From: Botryosphaeria dothidea
Lineage: Eukaryota; Ascomycota; Dothideomycetes; Botryosphaeriales; Botryosphaeriaceae
Assembly: GCA_011503125.2 (NCBI GenBank)
Contig: WWBZ02000040.1
Coordinates: 2,666,001 to 2,730,000, forward strand
DNA: 64,000 nt
Direction of reading: 5' to 3'
Shown here piece by piece: positions 44,490 through 53,291 of the stretch. The notes under the pieces are model-generated. The model did no database searches, was not told the DNA's origin, and saw only the letters and a list, made by a program, of their open reading frames with translations. The position numbers were made by a program, and so were the translations under genes. Positions within the stretch are counted from its first letter, which is position 1, and every line of letters starts with the position of its first letter.

Positions 44490-47327
44490 TTATCCCTGCC
44501 ACCTGACTTTCTCACTGCGCAGAATGCTGATGAGTCCCAACGGCAGCAGACCCTTCTCGCAGATGGCCAGACCACCGAACCGCTTTTCCGTCTCGCCAAA
44601 GTAGAGCGAAACTATCCACCGCCAATACGGCTTCAGATCACCCCAGGTGACACCAAAGCCGGCGGTATTGTACGTTCCGGTAGGAAGCCTCCTCATCGCC
44701 GAGACGACCATGTGGGTGGAGTCGACCATGGCTTCTTCCGTCGGCTCGAGGAGCTGCGAGTACGCGACGCTCAGTTGGTCGGACGTCTGCTCGGAGAAGC
44801 GCATGTACTCGTCCAAGCTCATGAACGACTCGCCCTCGAGATTCTTTGGCGTCGTCTCGTCAACTGGCACCTCTCCAGCCTCGAAACTCTCCTTGGCCTC
44901 ATCGTAAGCTTCCTTCTCATGCAAAAGGGCCTGTTCGAGATCTTTTGCTGGGTTCTTACGCGAGGACTCTCGCATCGCGTACAGCCGGATGAACGGGTTC
45001 AACAAGCCAAGGCCACCCAGCTCGACCGGGAAGTAGAAGAAGGCATCCGGAATGGGACGTCCGCAACTGATGGCCGTGGCTCCAGCGAAACGCTCAGTGA
45101 TGATTCCGCGAAGGTGCTCAGCAACATTTTCAGCGCCCGACTCAGTAAAGAGGGAGCGCTGGATACGTTCGAATGTCTCGATGCACATGTCGAGGTGTTT
45201 GCGGCCAAGGCAAGAAGCTGGCTGTCCGAAGTTGGTCGTGAAGAAGCGTGCAACGTAGCTATTCCAAGCTTGCACCCAGGCAAAGACGCTGCGGCACGCC
45301 TCTAACTGGCGCTTGAGCTCCTTGATGTGCTCAACGACCTGCTCCTGGTCGATGACCCAACGACGCTCTTTGGTATCGAGCTTCAAGAAGCCCCATCGAA
45401 TCGTACCCCGTGGGAGCGACTTGTGCAAGGGCGCTAGAGCCTGCTTCTCGGAACTCACCACTTTCGCAGCCGCCGTTTTGTCCTCATTCAACTGCAAACC
45501 CGTAACCTTCGTGAACTCCTGCAGTGTCTGCCACGCTTTTACGCAAGTGCTCTCCTGACCCCAAAACCACAAGTCGTCATGGAAACGGTACATCACAGCC
45601 CCACCAGTCTTGCGGTGAACAGCAAAGTCCAGACAGAAGAGGACCGACTCTCCCAGAGCATCTGCGAGCACATGACCCATGGGGATGCCATTCTTGCGGA
45701 CCTTGGGCTCGGCGCCAGGGCCATCCTGAGTGAAGACAAGTGGAGCTGCTAGGAACTTCTTGATGAAATCCAGCCAGCGCTTGTCGAGATTGAAGTACTC
45801 GAGGACGGTGTACATAGTGTCATGTGGAATGGAAGGGCCGAACCACTTGAAATCACTGGTAAAAACCGTGAAGTCGCCGTAGAGCTTCGTATTGACGAGC
45901 ATTTCGGTTGTGACCAGGCGGAGCAATGACTGCTTGATTTCAAGAGGATGCTTGGTATTGTCATCTGCGTCCGAGGCGTCATCCCCGTACTCGCGATTTC
46001 CTTCTTCCACTGTCGTAGGCATCTGCGTCATGAACCAATCATCCCGGAAGGTCGACCTCCGGAGCTCACGCACAGACTGCCCATGAGCCTGCACATTCTT
46101 CTTGCCGAGGAAGTAGTGACGTCGCTGCCTGTCCACTCTGGTCATTGCGCGGTAAGGAGCTTGAACCCAGGCGCCGGAGTTGAAATGTGCATGAAAAGCG
46201 TTTCTTAGCATGACAGCTAGATGGGCACCGATAACGTGGATCAGAATTGCCGTGTGGATTTCCTCGTCCATGTAGGCCCGATACTTGCCATTCAGCTGAC
46301 GGCGCAACAGGACGGGTACGGGGCCAGGCCAATCCCAGCTCTTCAAGGAGTCGAGGTCCATACGTAGAACATCAACCATCTCCTTGATCACCTCTGAACG
46401 TGACTGGAGATCGACGAGTACTTCACGTTTAGGTCCGGTGAAGAGATCAGCCTTCAAGATACCCTTGATGGCTGAGTGGATAGTATCCTCAGTCACCGTG
46501 ATGACTCCGTCCCAGTGTCCAATGTTGTAACGAAGCTGCTCCAAAGGAGTCTTCTGCGAACCCCTGGCCTTGGGGACGGGAATAAGAAGGTCGTCCAGAT
46601 ACTTCTTGATGGTGGCAGTGTCAATGGTGGGCTCGTCGAAGATGAACTGTTCCAGAGTCTTGCGTTGCTCATGCATCTCCTCGCGTCCGATCATGTCAAA
46701 CGAATCCAGATCGTCGCTCGGAGAGCGAGATTGAGTCTCGCGGACATCATCTTGAGCTTCTTCACTATGAGCATTCAGCTCCTTCATGGCATCGCTGGGC
46801 TTCTCGATCCACTCGGTGACCAGCCTTCCGAAGAGGTCGGCATAGTTGTACTTGTCGGTCTGCATGTCCAGATTCTGTTCCAGCCAGGCGCGCCAATCGT
46901 TGAGAAGGGTCGTCGACACAGAAGGGTCATGACGAGCCTGCTCAAGAAACCTTTCGATATTCTTGACAGAGGACTCGCCTTGGTTGTACTGGATGCCATT
47001 CTTCTTGAATCCGGACATCAGTATGCGGACCTTCTCGGCGGCATTGGGCTCCTTCTCGCAATCATGGAGGAGTCGGGCCTTCTGAGACTCAAACGACTGC
47101 TGGTGCTCGGCAAGCTTGGCGAGCTTGCGATCGGTAACATGACGCAGGGTGGAAGTAACCGCGCCTCCTGACATTTTGTTGGACTTTGTGACACCGGAGA
47201 GGGACTGGGTTGAGCGCGTCGCAGGAAGAGGAATGAAAGGGGTGGGAGCAAAAGCACGACCTCTTCCGCGAAATAGACCTCTTGCTCTGGAGCTGGCCCT
47301 TCCTCTTCCGTTTCCTCTGAAGTCCAT
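44490..47327 (-). CDS. rvt: RVT: cellular reverse-transcriptase-related polymerase, intact, intronless
   Basis: The rvt genes described by Gladyshev and Arkhipova are single-copy cellular RT relatives, not retrotransposons; purified Neurospora RVT is multimeric and prefers NTPs with Mn2+. This is one intact 945-residue frame. Residues 1-30 are Arg/Gly-rich (RGRASSRARGLFRGRGRAF). A unique helical N-terminal part (about 60-330) follows. The polymerase core comprises a thumb-facing LRRQLNGKYRAYMDEE region, an extended spacer before motif A (about 390-485), motif A FTSDFKWFG (Asp492), an RT4-like NGIPMGHVLADALGES (547-561), motif C MYRFHDDLWFWG (Asp584, Asp585), motif D-like GLQLNEDKT (610-618), and motif E-like WGFLKLD. 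A C-terminal helical extension follows. No endonuclease, RNase H, gag, LTR or poly(A) repeat is seen, which argues against a transposon. Confidence 0.9.
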   Translation of the reverse strand: MDFRGNGRGRASSRARGLFRGRGRAFAPTPFIPLPATRSTQSLSGVTKSNKMSGGAVTSTLRHVTDRKLAKLAEHQQSFESQKARLLHDCEKEPNAAEKVRILMSGFKKNGIQYNQGESSVKNIERFLEQARHDPSVSTTLLNDWRAWLEQNLDMQTDKYNYADLFGRLVTEWIEKPSDAMKELNAHSEEAQDDVRETQSRSPSDDLDSFDMIGREEMHEQRKTLEQFIFDEPTIDTATIKKYLDDLLIPVPKARGSQKTPLEQLRYNIGHWDGVITVTEDTIHSAIKGILKADLFTGPKREVLVDLQSRSEVIKEMVDVLRMDLDSLKSWDWPGPVPVLLRRQLNGKYRAYMDEEIHTAILIHVIGAHLAVMLRNAFHAHFNSGAWVQAPYRAMTRVDRQRRHYFLGKKNVQAHGQSVRELRRSTFRDDWFMTQMPTTVEEGNREYGDDASDADDNTKHPLEIKQSLLRLVTTEMLVNTKLYGDFTVFTSDFKWFGPSIPHDTMYTVLEYFNLDKRWLDFIKKFLAAPLVFTQDGPGAEPKVRKNGIPMGHVLADALGESVLFCLDFAVHRKTGGAVMYRFHDDLWFWGQESTCVKAWQTLQEFTKVTGLQLNEDKTAAAKVVSSEKQALAPLHKSLPRGTIRWGFLKLDTKERRWVIDQEQVVEHIKELKRQLEACRSVFAWVQAWNSYVARFFTTNFGQPASCLGRKHLDMCIETFERIQRSLFTESGAENVAEHLRGIITERFAGATAISCGRPIPDAFFYFPVELGGLGLLNPFIRLYAMRESSRKNPAKDLEQALLHEKEAYDEAKESFEAGEVPVDETTPKNLEGESFMSLDEYMRFSEQTSDQLSVAYSQLLEPTEEAMVDSTHMVVSAMRRLPTGTYNTAGFGVTWGDLKPYWRWIVSLYFGETEKRFGGLAICEKGLLPLGLISILRSEKVRWQG

Positions 47328-48139
47328 GTTAATGGCTGGGCGTGGCGGAGTCGCAGGAAGGGGGGTTCACCTTAGAGTCTGTGGGGAGAGCGAAGAAGAG
47401 ATGAAGGTGTGATGGTGAGAGGGCAAGAAGATGCGGACGTTGGGCGGCTTATATGCTGGAGAAGCTGCGAGCTTGCTGCAGAGAAGCGGCGGCGCCGACA
47501 AACGGCGGAAAACTAAAGCGGACACCATGGAAGGATCGCCGTGAGTCAATGCGCAACAGGTGCCTTCCCCACAGTTGCCTGCTGCCTGCCTGGGGGTGCA
47601 GAGGCGATCTCCGCCGCAAATGGCTAGAAGCTGGAAGCAAACTCACAAATTGCCCACGCCCGAAGTTGTCTGGCAGATGAGAAAAAAAGGGCAATCCGCA
47701 GAATAGGGTGGAAGGCAGATGCAGGATGAATACTTTGAGGTGCGTGTCATTGGGCTGTGGATCCCTGCGCCGATCGCCTGCTAGCGCGGCGTGAGTGGGT
47801 GTCAAACCAACACCGCCGCCGCCGTCGTCTTGTTCCTCTGACACCTCCCTCTTCGGTGTCACCTCTCAACCCACCCGGCCCTGTGCAAATCTTTTAGGCA
47901 GCTTCACGCCCGTGAGATAGAGAGGCTGCCTGGAGGTAATTTCTCGTCGATGGCGTCATACCTGATACCACGTCCTTGAGTTCTGCAGTTAGACCAGGTG
48001 TGTGTACGATTCAACGGGTATTCCGGCCAATAGCTTCGAATGTGGCCTTTCGGGAATTGGGGCTAATGTTTCTTTTATCTCCTGTTCCTCTTATGGTCTG
48101 GTACTGACTGTCTGAGGCTGAAATTCTGGACACGGCAGA
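47328..48139. other. rvt promoter side / divergent intergenic
   Basis: An 812-bp interval between the divergent rvt and unknown plus-strand genes. A minus frame at 47449-47862 has only low-complexity chance character. No element recognised. Confidence 0.4.
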
Positions 48140-49111
48140 ATGAAGTCATCGTCAGGCCTCTTTTCGAAATGCTGCTCTTTTCCTGGTATACGAAGAGTAC
48201 CAATTGGAGCATATCTAACAGAGTGTACACCAGAAGTACATCGTCGTGCAGCTATTGCATGCTACTCCGCACCAAATCCGCGGCCTGGTGTGCCATTTAC
48301 TCGTGAGAGACTCAACATTCAACCGACCATCCGACCCATACAATTGCGCGCCTATGCTTCGCTCAGTGGCACCATCGCTCTCAGTCTTGATGAAGCCGCG
48401 CGTTCGGTAGCTGAACCACAAACCCTTGCCGGATGTCGCAGTGTACAGCTCAGCTTCTCGGACTGGCAAAGATGGAATGGAGCTACAAGCCGTCATGATC
48501 AAAGGTGCCACTCAAAACTATCACACGTCCTGGGTGCTCTTGATTCAAGCCCATATGTCGACAGTGTTTTCCTGGCCCTGTCTGACATACTTGCCCTGCC
48601 ACTTGAGAGCCGGGTCCTCCCCAATCGCCGAGACCGGACACCTGTTACTATTCTCGCTTCACTTGCCATCGAGGTTGAGCCCAGTGATCTCGGAGTATGG
48701 GGTCTCCCTCACTATCCGTCTTTCAGTATTCGGGAACCAGCTGTTATGAAAATTGTGCAGGAGGCGAGGAAATACAACGGAAATGCAAGTGCATGGCATC
48801 GGGTCATTGCAAGATCGGGCCCAACTTACCAGGCATTTGATTTCACGGCTTCCTTCCACTCCCGCTCCAGGATTGACAGCACAACACAGTCCACGGCTCT
48901 CGTCGACTTTGGTCCTTACGGCTCGGAAAGGTACAGAACCGAAGACCTGGACATTCTCAGCATCTGTTTCGCCGATGATATGGCTCACAACGCGAAATGC
49001 TTCAAGCATGGTCACAAGTGGCACCCTTACTTGTATGAAGAGCTCAAGAGGCGGAATCGTGGGGTCGTGAGCTCAAAGCTCGACAATTCCACAGGCAAAG
49101 GCGGAAATTAA
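48140..49111 (+). CDS. unknown 323-residue protein
   Basis: A single intact frame from ATG 48140, longer than expected by chance at this base composition. The N-terminus is basic and Cys-containing (LFSKCCSFPGIRRVPIG). Recognisable segments include VQLSFSDWQRWNG, SSPYVDSVFLALSDILALP, PAVMKIVQEARKYNGNASA and a C-terminus with DILSICFADDMAHNA, then HGHKWHPYLYEELKRRNRG. I know no domain with this pattern. There is no membrane segment. It ends about 500 bp before the tRNA-Trp gene. Confidence 0.55.
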   Translation: MKSSSGLFSKCCSFPGIRRVPIGAYLTECTPEVHRRAAIACYSAPNPRPGVPFTRERLNIQPTIRPIQLRAYASLSGTIALSLDEAARSVAEPQTLAGCRSVQLSFSDWQRWNGATSRHDQRCHSKLSHVLGALDSSPYVDSVFLALSDILALPLESRVLPNRRDRTPVTILASLAIEVEPSDLGVWGLPHYPSFSIREPAVMKIVQEARKYNGNASAWHRVIARSGPTYQAFDFTASFHSRSRIDSTTQSTALVDFGPYGSERYRTEDLDILSICFADDMAHNAKCFKHGHKWHPYLYEELKRRNRGVVSSKLDNSTGKGGN

Positions 49112-49612
49112 TTCTTTGCTCACAAGACAAGACCCCGTTCTTCACCAGCTTTACAAATATTTCATCTGAGTGGAGAAGAACCAACATCCATCTGCGCTTC
49201 GCCTTTTTTTCAAGTCGGAACTCGTACGGTTAATGCCACTGGTTTAAAAAAATTCTGTGAACCGTTTCCTAAATAGCCTATCAGATCGCATGACGATCAC
49301 TACACGGAGGTCTACTATATACATAGCAAGAGTCTTCCACATCAAAATCCGAGGACATGACCGGGCTGAATTACAGTGAGGCTTCGGTTTCTTCAAGAGT
49401 GGGAAAACTGCGGCAGGCTTGATGCTCTCGGCTAAAGAGGGCCGCACAGAACGCTCGGGCCAGTCTGTCCGAGAAGCTTCCCCACTGTCTCTCTCAAAGC
49501 CCCTCGCGCGCAATTCTTCACGCCATGAAGACGCTGGTATTCTGTAGTGCAAACTTGCAATGGTTTGGACACGGTACAATTGGGAAACAGGCGACATTCA
49601 CCATCAGGTTAC
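49112..49612. other. intergenic before tRNA-Trp
   Basis: No gene or repeat recognised. The short minus frame at 49244-49597 has no family features. Confidence 0.45.
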
Positions 49613-49619
49613 GGGGGCG

Positions 49620-49630
49620 TGGCGCAACGG
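49620..49630 (+). promoter_or_regulatory. tRNA internal promoter A box
   Basis: TGGCGCAACGG matches the TFIIIC A-box consensus TGGCNNAGTGG with two differences. It lies wholly in the first exon. Confidence 0.75.
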
Positions 49631-49635
49631 TAGCG

Positions 49636-49693
49636 GTAAGTTTCCAATAGGTCGTCCAATCGGCACAACTCAACGTACTAATTCTCCTCATAG
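49636..49693 (+). other. 58-nt spliceosomal-type intron in the tRNA-Trp D arm
   Basis: Starts GTAAGT and ends CATAG, with TACTAAT ending about a dozen bases before the acceptor. Length and signals match this genome's mRNA introns. Its exact removal restores the fourth base of the 3' D-stem strand (GCG+C), giving a perfect GCGC/GCGC stem. I see no bulge-helix-bulge fold that would suit the tRNA splicing endonuclease. Confidence 0.75.
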
Positions 49694-49706
49694 CGTCAGA
49701 TTCCAG

Positions 49707-49722
49707 ATCCATTCTTGGAGTA
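49707..49722 (+). other. 16-nt canonical tRNA intron after position 37
   Basis: Lies one base 3' of the anticodon, the universal eukaryotic tRNA intron site. Its TGGA (49717-49719 region) can pair with the anticodon-loop TCCA, the usual anticodon-intron helix. Exact ends could shift by a base or two. Confidence 0.75.
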
Positions 49723-49736
49723 TCCTGAAGGTTATG

Positions 49737-49747
49737 CGTTCAAATCG
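49737..49747 (+). promoter_or_regulatory. tRNA internal promoter B box
   Basis: CGTTCAAATCG spans the T loop and matches the core of GGTTCRANTCC. The two introns put it about 107 bp from the A box, within the range TFIIIC tolerates. Confidence 0.75.
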
Positions 49748-49758
49748 CATCGTCCTCA

Positions 49759-49777
49759 TTTTCTTTTTGTTCTTTTT
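49759..49777 (+). terminator. Pol III terminator
   Basis: T runs of 4, 5 and 6 directly follow the tRNA discriminator base, as at Pol III terminators. Confidence 0.8.
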
Positions 49778-51351
49778 TGCTCGTAAGTTGCATGCTCTCC
49801 GTGGGTTGCAAATGACTCTCCTCCGCGGTCCCAAGTGGAGACCAGCCGGTCTAGGCTCGAATGCTCCGTTAGCTCGTGGCCAAGCGAAGGACAATAGGCC
49901 GAGGGCAGTGGCTTTTGGAACCCGTCTCGTGGCACGTGAGGCAGGAAAGAAAGGGTAGAAGAATTGCGATGCATGCTCAGTCGAAGCATTGTTCGGGATG
50001 CAAGTCTGTGAAGAACTGAGGACATCGATATCCGGACAAATTGGTGCTTGAAAACCCCCGCGTGCATATTTACACTAACTGCCGCAGCATCTTCTTTTGG
50101 ACATTGAACGGATCTCATAAACAGCACAGTTGCCTCCGAAGCGCACGGAATTCCTAGGGGCTCCACTGATGAGGGGCTACGCCGTCTGATCTTTGTCGTA
50201 TGTTGACCGAAGAATGTGAGAAGAATGGAACCACTCTGAAGGCTGATAGCGAGCCTGAACCCGAAACCTCATCATTGGCGCTGACGTAGCATCGAGATCA
50301 GGGGACTGAGATGCAAAAGGAGAATCGGAGACCCAGGCGTCCACGTCGGAACCCAAACCAAGCCCCGCATGACTAAGCCGCCCACATCCACTTGCACCCG
50401 TCTCTCCACAGATCAGACGACCAACCAGAATCATCAAGCAATCAACACCAGTACATTATCATTGCTGGCAAGCTCCTCTTTCAAGTTGGGAGTGTCCTCC
50501 AACGGTAGCGCGTTAGATCGGGCCCATCTGCACAGAATCCCGCTCGGCATGCCTCACAATCCATAAGCACAATGCCCCTGTTGCCATTGACGAAGTTTGA
50601 GAGCATATAGTTCATGAGGAATAGAGATTGATGTGATCCTCTTGAAGTGGTCTCGTGCAATACTCGGAGTGCGTTGGGTGACCAGCCTAAAGAGTGTCTT
50701 TTTTTTCTCCTTTGAAACATTACAGTTGGACTACATTTTTGTAGGCGGTGGGATCTTGCATCTTGATAGTCTGCAGCAACTGGGTGATTGCGTGGATACG
50801 ACTTTTGGACTTTGCCAGCATCCAACGAAGACGTGTAGGAAGAGCAGGGGACTACTAAGAATGTGCACGATATGAGCAGGTATCTGCGGATATTTCGTTC
50901 CTCGTGACATTTGAAGAAATCCGAAGGTGGCGTAATTGATGAGCAGAATAGGTATACAAGTGCGGTGAAGTGAAGGCAAGCTACTACGGCCTTTGACCGT
51001 TCCGTTCCTTTAAGTTCCGCATCCAACGGGTACAAGAAACGGGGACATTTCCCACAGTAAAGTGGCATTCAGTATCAGATTACTCCTCCGGATAGAGCTG
51101 GCTCCAACTGATCAAATTGACGCTTGAAAAATAAGTTAGGAGGAACACACAGGTCTTGCATTCGCAGGCAGACCCGGGGTGCGACACTACACTTTTAGCT
51201 ATGGCTACCCTTGAAAACTTCTAGTATTATCTGTAACAATGCCTCTTTGGGCGTATTATAGCAGCGGCTTTGTCTTATAACTGGTTCTTGAATTAACTCA
51301 TGCATAGCAAGATCTACAAACTACAAAGACGACTGTCAATCGAGACTGAAG
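49778..51351. other. intergenic after tRNA-Trp
   Basis: No supported protein gene; frames on both strands are short. Contains the tRNA-Trp-like fragment at 50500-50519. Confidence 0.4.
50500..50519 (+). repeat. fragment resembling spliced tRNA-Trp D arm
   Basis: CAACGGTAGCGCGTTAGAT matches the tRNA-Trp sequence across the D-arm splice junction with one mismatch over 19 bases and lacks the 58-nt intron. Flanking bases do not complete a tRNA. Confidence 0.35.
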
Positions 51352-52715
51352 TTAAAATTCATCAACCATACTCTTCTCCCCATCCTTGAACAAATCAATA
51401 TAATCCGTCCGCCCATCCACCAGCTTTGGAAAATTCAACCGCGTACTCCACCGAATGTTCTTCGTGTATGCCCGTTCGTTGTACCCGTCGCCGTGATCCG
51501 AGATGTCGCTGTACGCCAGCTTGGAGCCGACCGGGCGGTGGTGCTGGAACAGCTGCGGCTGGACGGTCAGACATGTGCGGATGGGCCGGTCGTCCACGCC
51601 GTCGCAGATGGAGCGGAACATCATGTCCGTGTTGCCGCTCATGCGCCGCACGCCCAGCTCGTAGAGGAAGCGGCGCGCGCCCGGCTGCGAGATGCCGTAC
51701 GCCAGCGTGCAGATGCCTACGCGCGCCCGCGACACCACCCGCGTGTGCGCCGGGTACTCGCGCTGCAGCTCGTCCGTGCCGTACTGCTTGTCGATGTGCT
51801 GCGGCTCCGGCACCGTCGCGTCGTCTGGGATGACGACGCGGCCGAGAGGAGCGTTCTCGTCGCTAGCGCGGGGGAAGCGGACGCCGCAGTGGCCTAGCCA
51901 GAGAATGTCTCATCTGTCGAGGTCTCCGTAGGGAGAGGTTGAAGGAACTGTTGTGCGGTCCTCTCCAAGGATGAAATTTTCAGGCACTTGACCCGCGGCT
52001 GGCCGGGGGTACGTAGGATCTAAAAATCGTTCTGGAGTTCCGGGAAGAGGTTGGAGAAGCAGGCGCGATGCTCTTGCAAAGTCGTGCATCTGTGATTTGA
52101 TGCGAACGTCCCAGTCCGAGTCATCTTCAAGGACCAATGCTGAAGTGATATTTTCTTCCACGATTCTGTTGCTTGTCAGTCTTTGCTCAGTATTTGAATT
52201 CCGGGGTGTCCATAACAGAGACAGCCTCTTGGAGAAGATAGTCTCATCATAACAGCATGCTTTTCGATCACTTACTTCCTGATAACATTAATATGAGCAC
52301 GCCAGGCGCCCAAATTTCCTTTCTTGAGACCCACCTCCTTGGCGCCAGGGGGAAGTGTCTTCTCCTCAACCTCGGTGACGCCATCCACATACTCGATTTG
52401 TAGATCCGAAAAAGAAGCAGCTAATGACATTGAATCACGATGATCCGTACGTGAGGGGAGGTTAATGACAAAGATTTTTTGGAACTACAGGATCAGTCAG
52501 TTTACAGGGCCTGGATCACGACATGATATACATACACCAAGTGTCTTATTGTGTACAATTTGAAGAATTTCAGAATGACTCGGCTTAGACGACGTCTTTG
52601 CGAAGGGTGGAGGTGGTAAAGTAGTCTGACTGAAGGTAAAGAAGAGAAAGGTGAGGATAGCAATGCTGCCTGCGCCAGCCAACGCACTGCGGATGTGAAA
52701 GGGATGGACAGACAT
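51352..52715 (-). CDS. GT25-like glycosyltransferase with an in-frame TGA
   Basis: Fungal GT25-like proteins are type II Golgi or secretory-pathway glycosyltransferases. Exon 1 is 52536-52715, exon 2 is 52276-52484 and exon 3 is 51352-52165; introns are 51 nt (GTATGT) and 110 nt (GTAAGT), and phases fit. The N-terminal anchor is AGAGSIAILTFLFFTFS. Family motifs: KIFVINLPSRTDHRDSM, EVGLKKGNLGAWRAHINVI and SALVLEDDSDWDVR, whose DDSDWD is the usual acidic site. Then comes ILWLGHCGVRFPR, ending in a conserved LAYGISQPGARRFLYELG region. Codon 51910-51912 is TGA, just before DILWLGHCG, where relatives usually have Trp. The frame on both sides is unbroken, so this is a single nonsense change: pseudogene, sequence error or read-through. 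Confidence 0.8.
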
Positions 52716-53291
52716 TTGGTTGGCCGTACACCTAATTCTCCAAGCGCCACATGAGTCTACTTAAATGGACGGCTCTGTAAGTTAAATATAAACTGGTGGG
52801 GGATCTCGGCTCTGTGGGGACAACGGAATCAGCTAATTGGGCTGTCAGCTGGTTGTAGCCGCCCAACCCTGTCGTTCCAGCAAGCGACGACTACGCCGCA
52901 CAAGAGGAAAACCGGAAGTCTCGGACAACGCTCGAAGAGAAATAATGGACAAGACATGCTAACTTGTTCAGAAATGGCATGTCGTTTTTATTGAAACTTT
53001 GAAACAAACCAAACGGGCTTGCCTCAAGATATGGATTCCTGGAAATTTACCAGGTCCGTGAATGCTGCATCTCTCACCTTTAGCGGACAGTATAGGAAAG
53101 CTAGTAGGATATTAAATATCGATTGTTTGTACTCAGCCGTTCGCATCAATAGGGAAATGCGCTTGCTTCCTCAGCTTTCACTCCTCACATCCTTTCTACT
53201 GATCCTCACAGGCCACCCAACGTACCCTCTTAATTACTTTGTCTTCTCACTTTCTCACTCCTCCTATTCCCTTCTCTTCACTAGTGATTTT
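52716..53291. other. intergenic
   Basis: GT25 promoter side and GNAT 3' flank. No gene or repeat recognised. Confidence 0.45.

Larger units (their letters stand above)
49613..49758 (+). tRNA. tRNA-Trp (anticodon CCA) with a D-arm mRNA-type intron and an anticodon-loop intron
   Basis: Carries Trp to UGG codons. The acceptor strands GGGGGCG (49613-49619) and CGTCCTC (49751-49757) pair over seven positions, two as G-U; discriminator A is 49758. U8 and G9 follow, then the D stem GCGC (49622-49625), loop AACGGTA, and the 3' D strand GCG (49633-49635), whose last C (49694) is separated by 58 nt. G26 is 49695, the anticodon strand TCAGA is 49696-49700, and the loop TTCCAG has CCA at 49703-49705. 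After a 16-nt intron come T38, CCTGA (49724-49728), variable AGGTT, T stem ATGCG, loop TTCAAAT and CGCAT. The 31-39 pair is A-C, leaving four anticodon-stem pairs. Exact removal of both inserts gives a normal 72-nt cloverleaf. Confidence 0.9.

Noticed and set aside
44250..45305. 351-codon plus-strand frame
   Set aside because: It is the antisense shadow of the 3' part of the rvt gene.
44490..47327. Retrotransposon (LINE or group II-like) reading of the RT gene
   Set aside because: No endonuclease, RNase H, gag, LTR, target-site duplication or poly(A) tail, and the protein has rvt-type architecture.
49636..49693. Treating the D-arm insert as evidence of a tRNA pseudogene
   Set aside because: Acceptor, T arm, anticodon, promoter boxes and terminator are intact, and exact GT-AG removal repairs the D stem, which random insertion would not do.
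49613..49693. TAGCG near both ends of the D-arm insert as a target-site duplication
   Set aside because: The bases after the second TAGCG do not match what a simple 5-bp duplication would leave; GT-AG removal fits better.
50481..51068. 195-codon minus-strand frame
   Set aside because: No domain, Cys-rich irregular composition and it overlaps the tRNA-like fragment.
52485..52535. Frameshift in an A6 run of the GT25 gene
   Set aside because: Choosing the better GTATGT donor two bases downstream keeps the frame, so no indel is needed.
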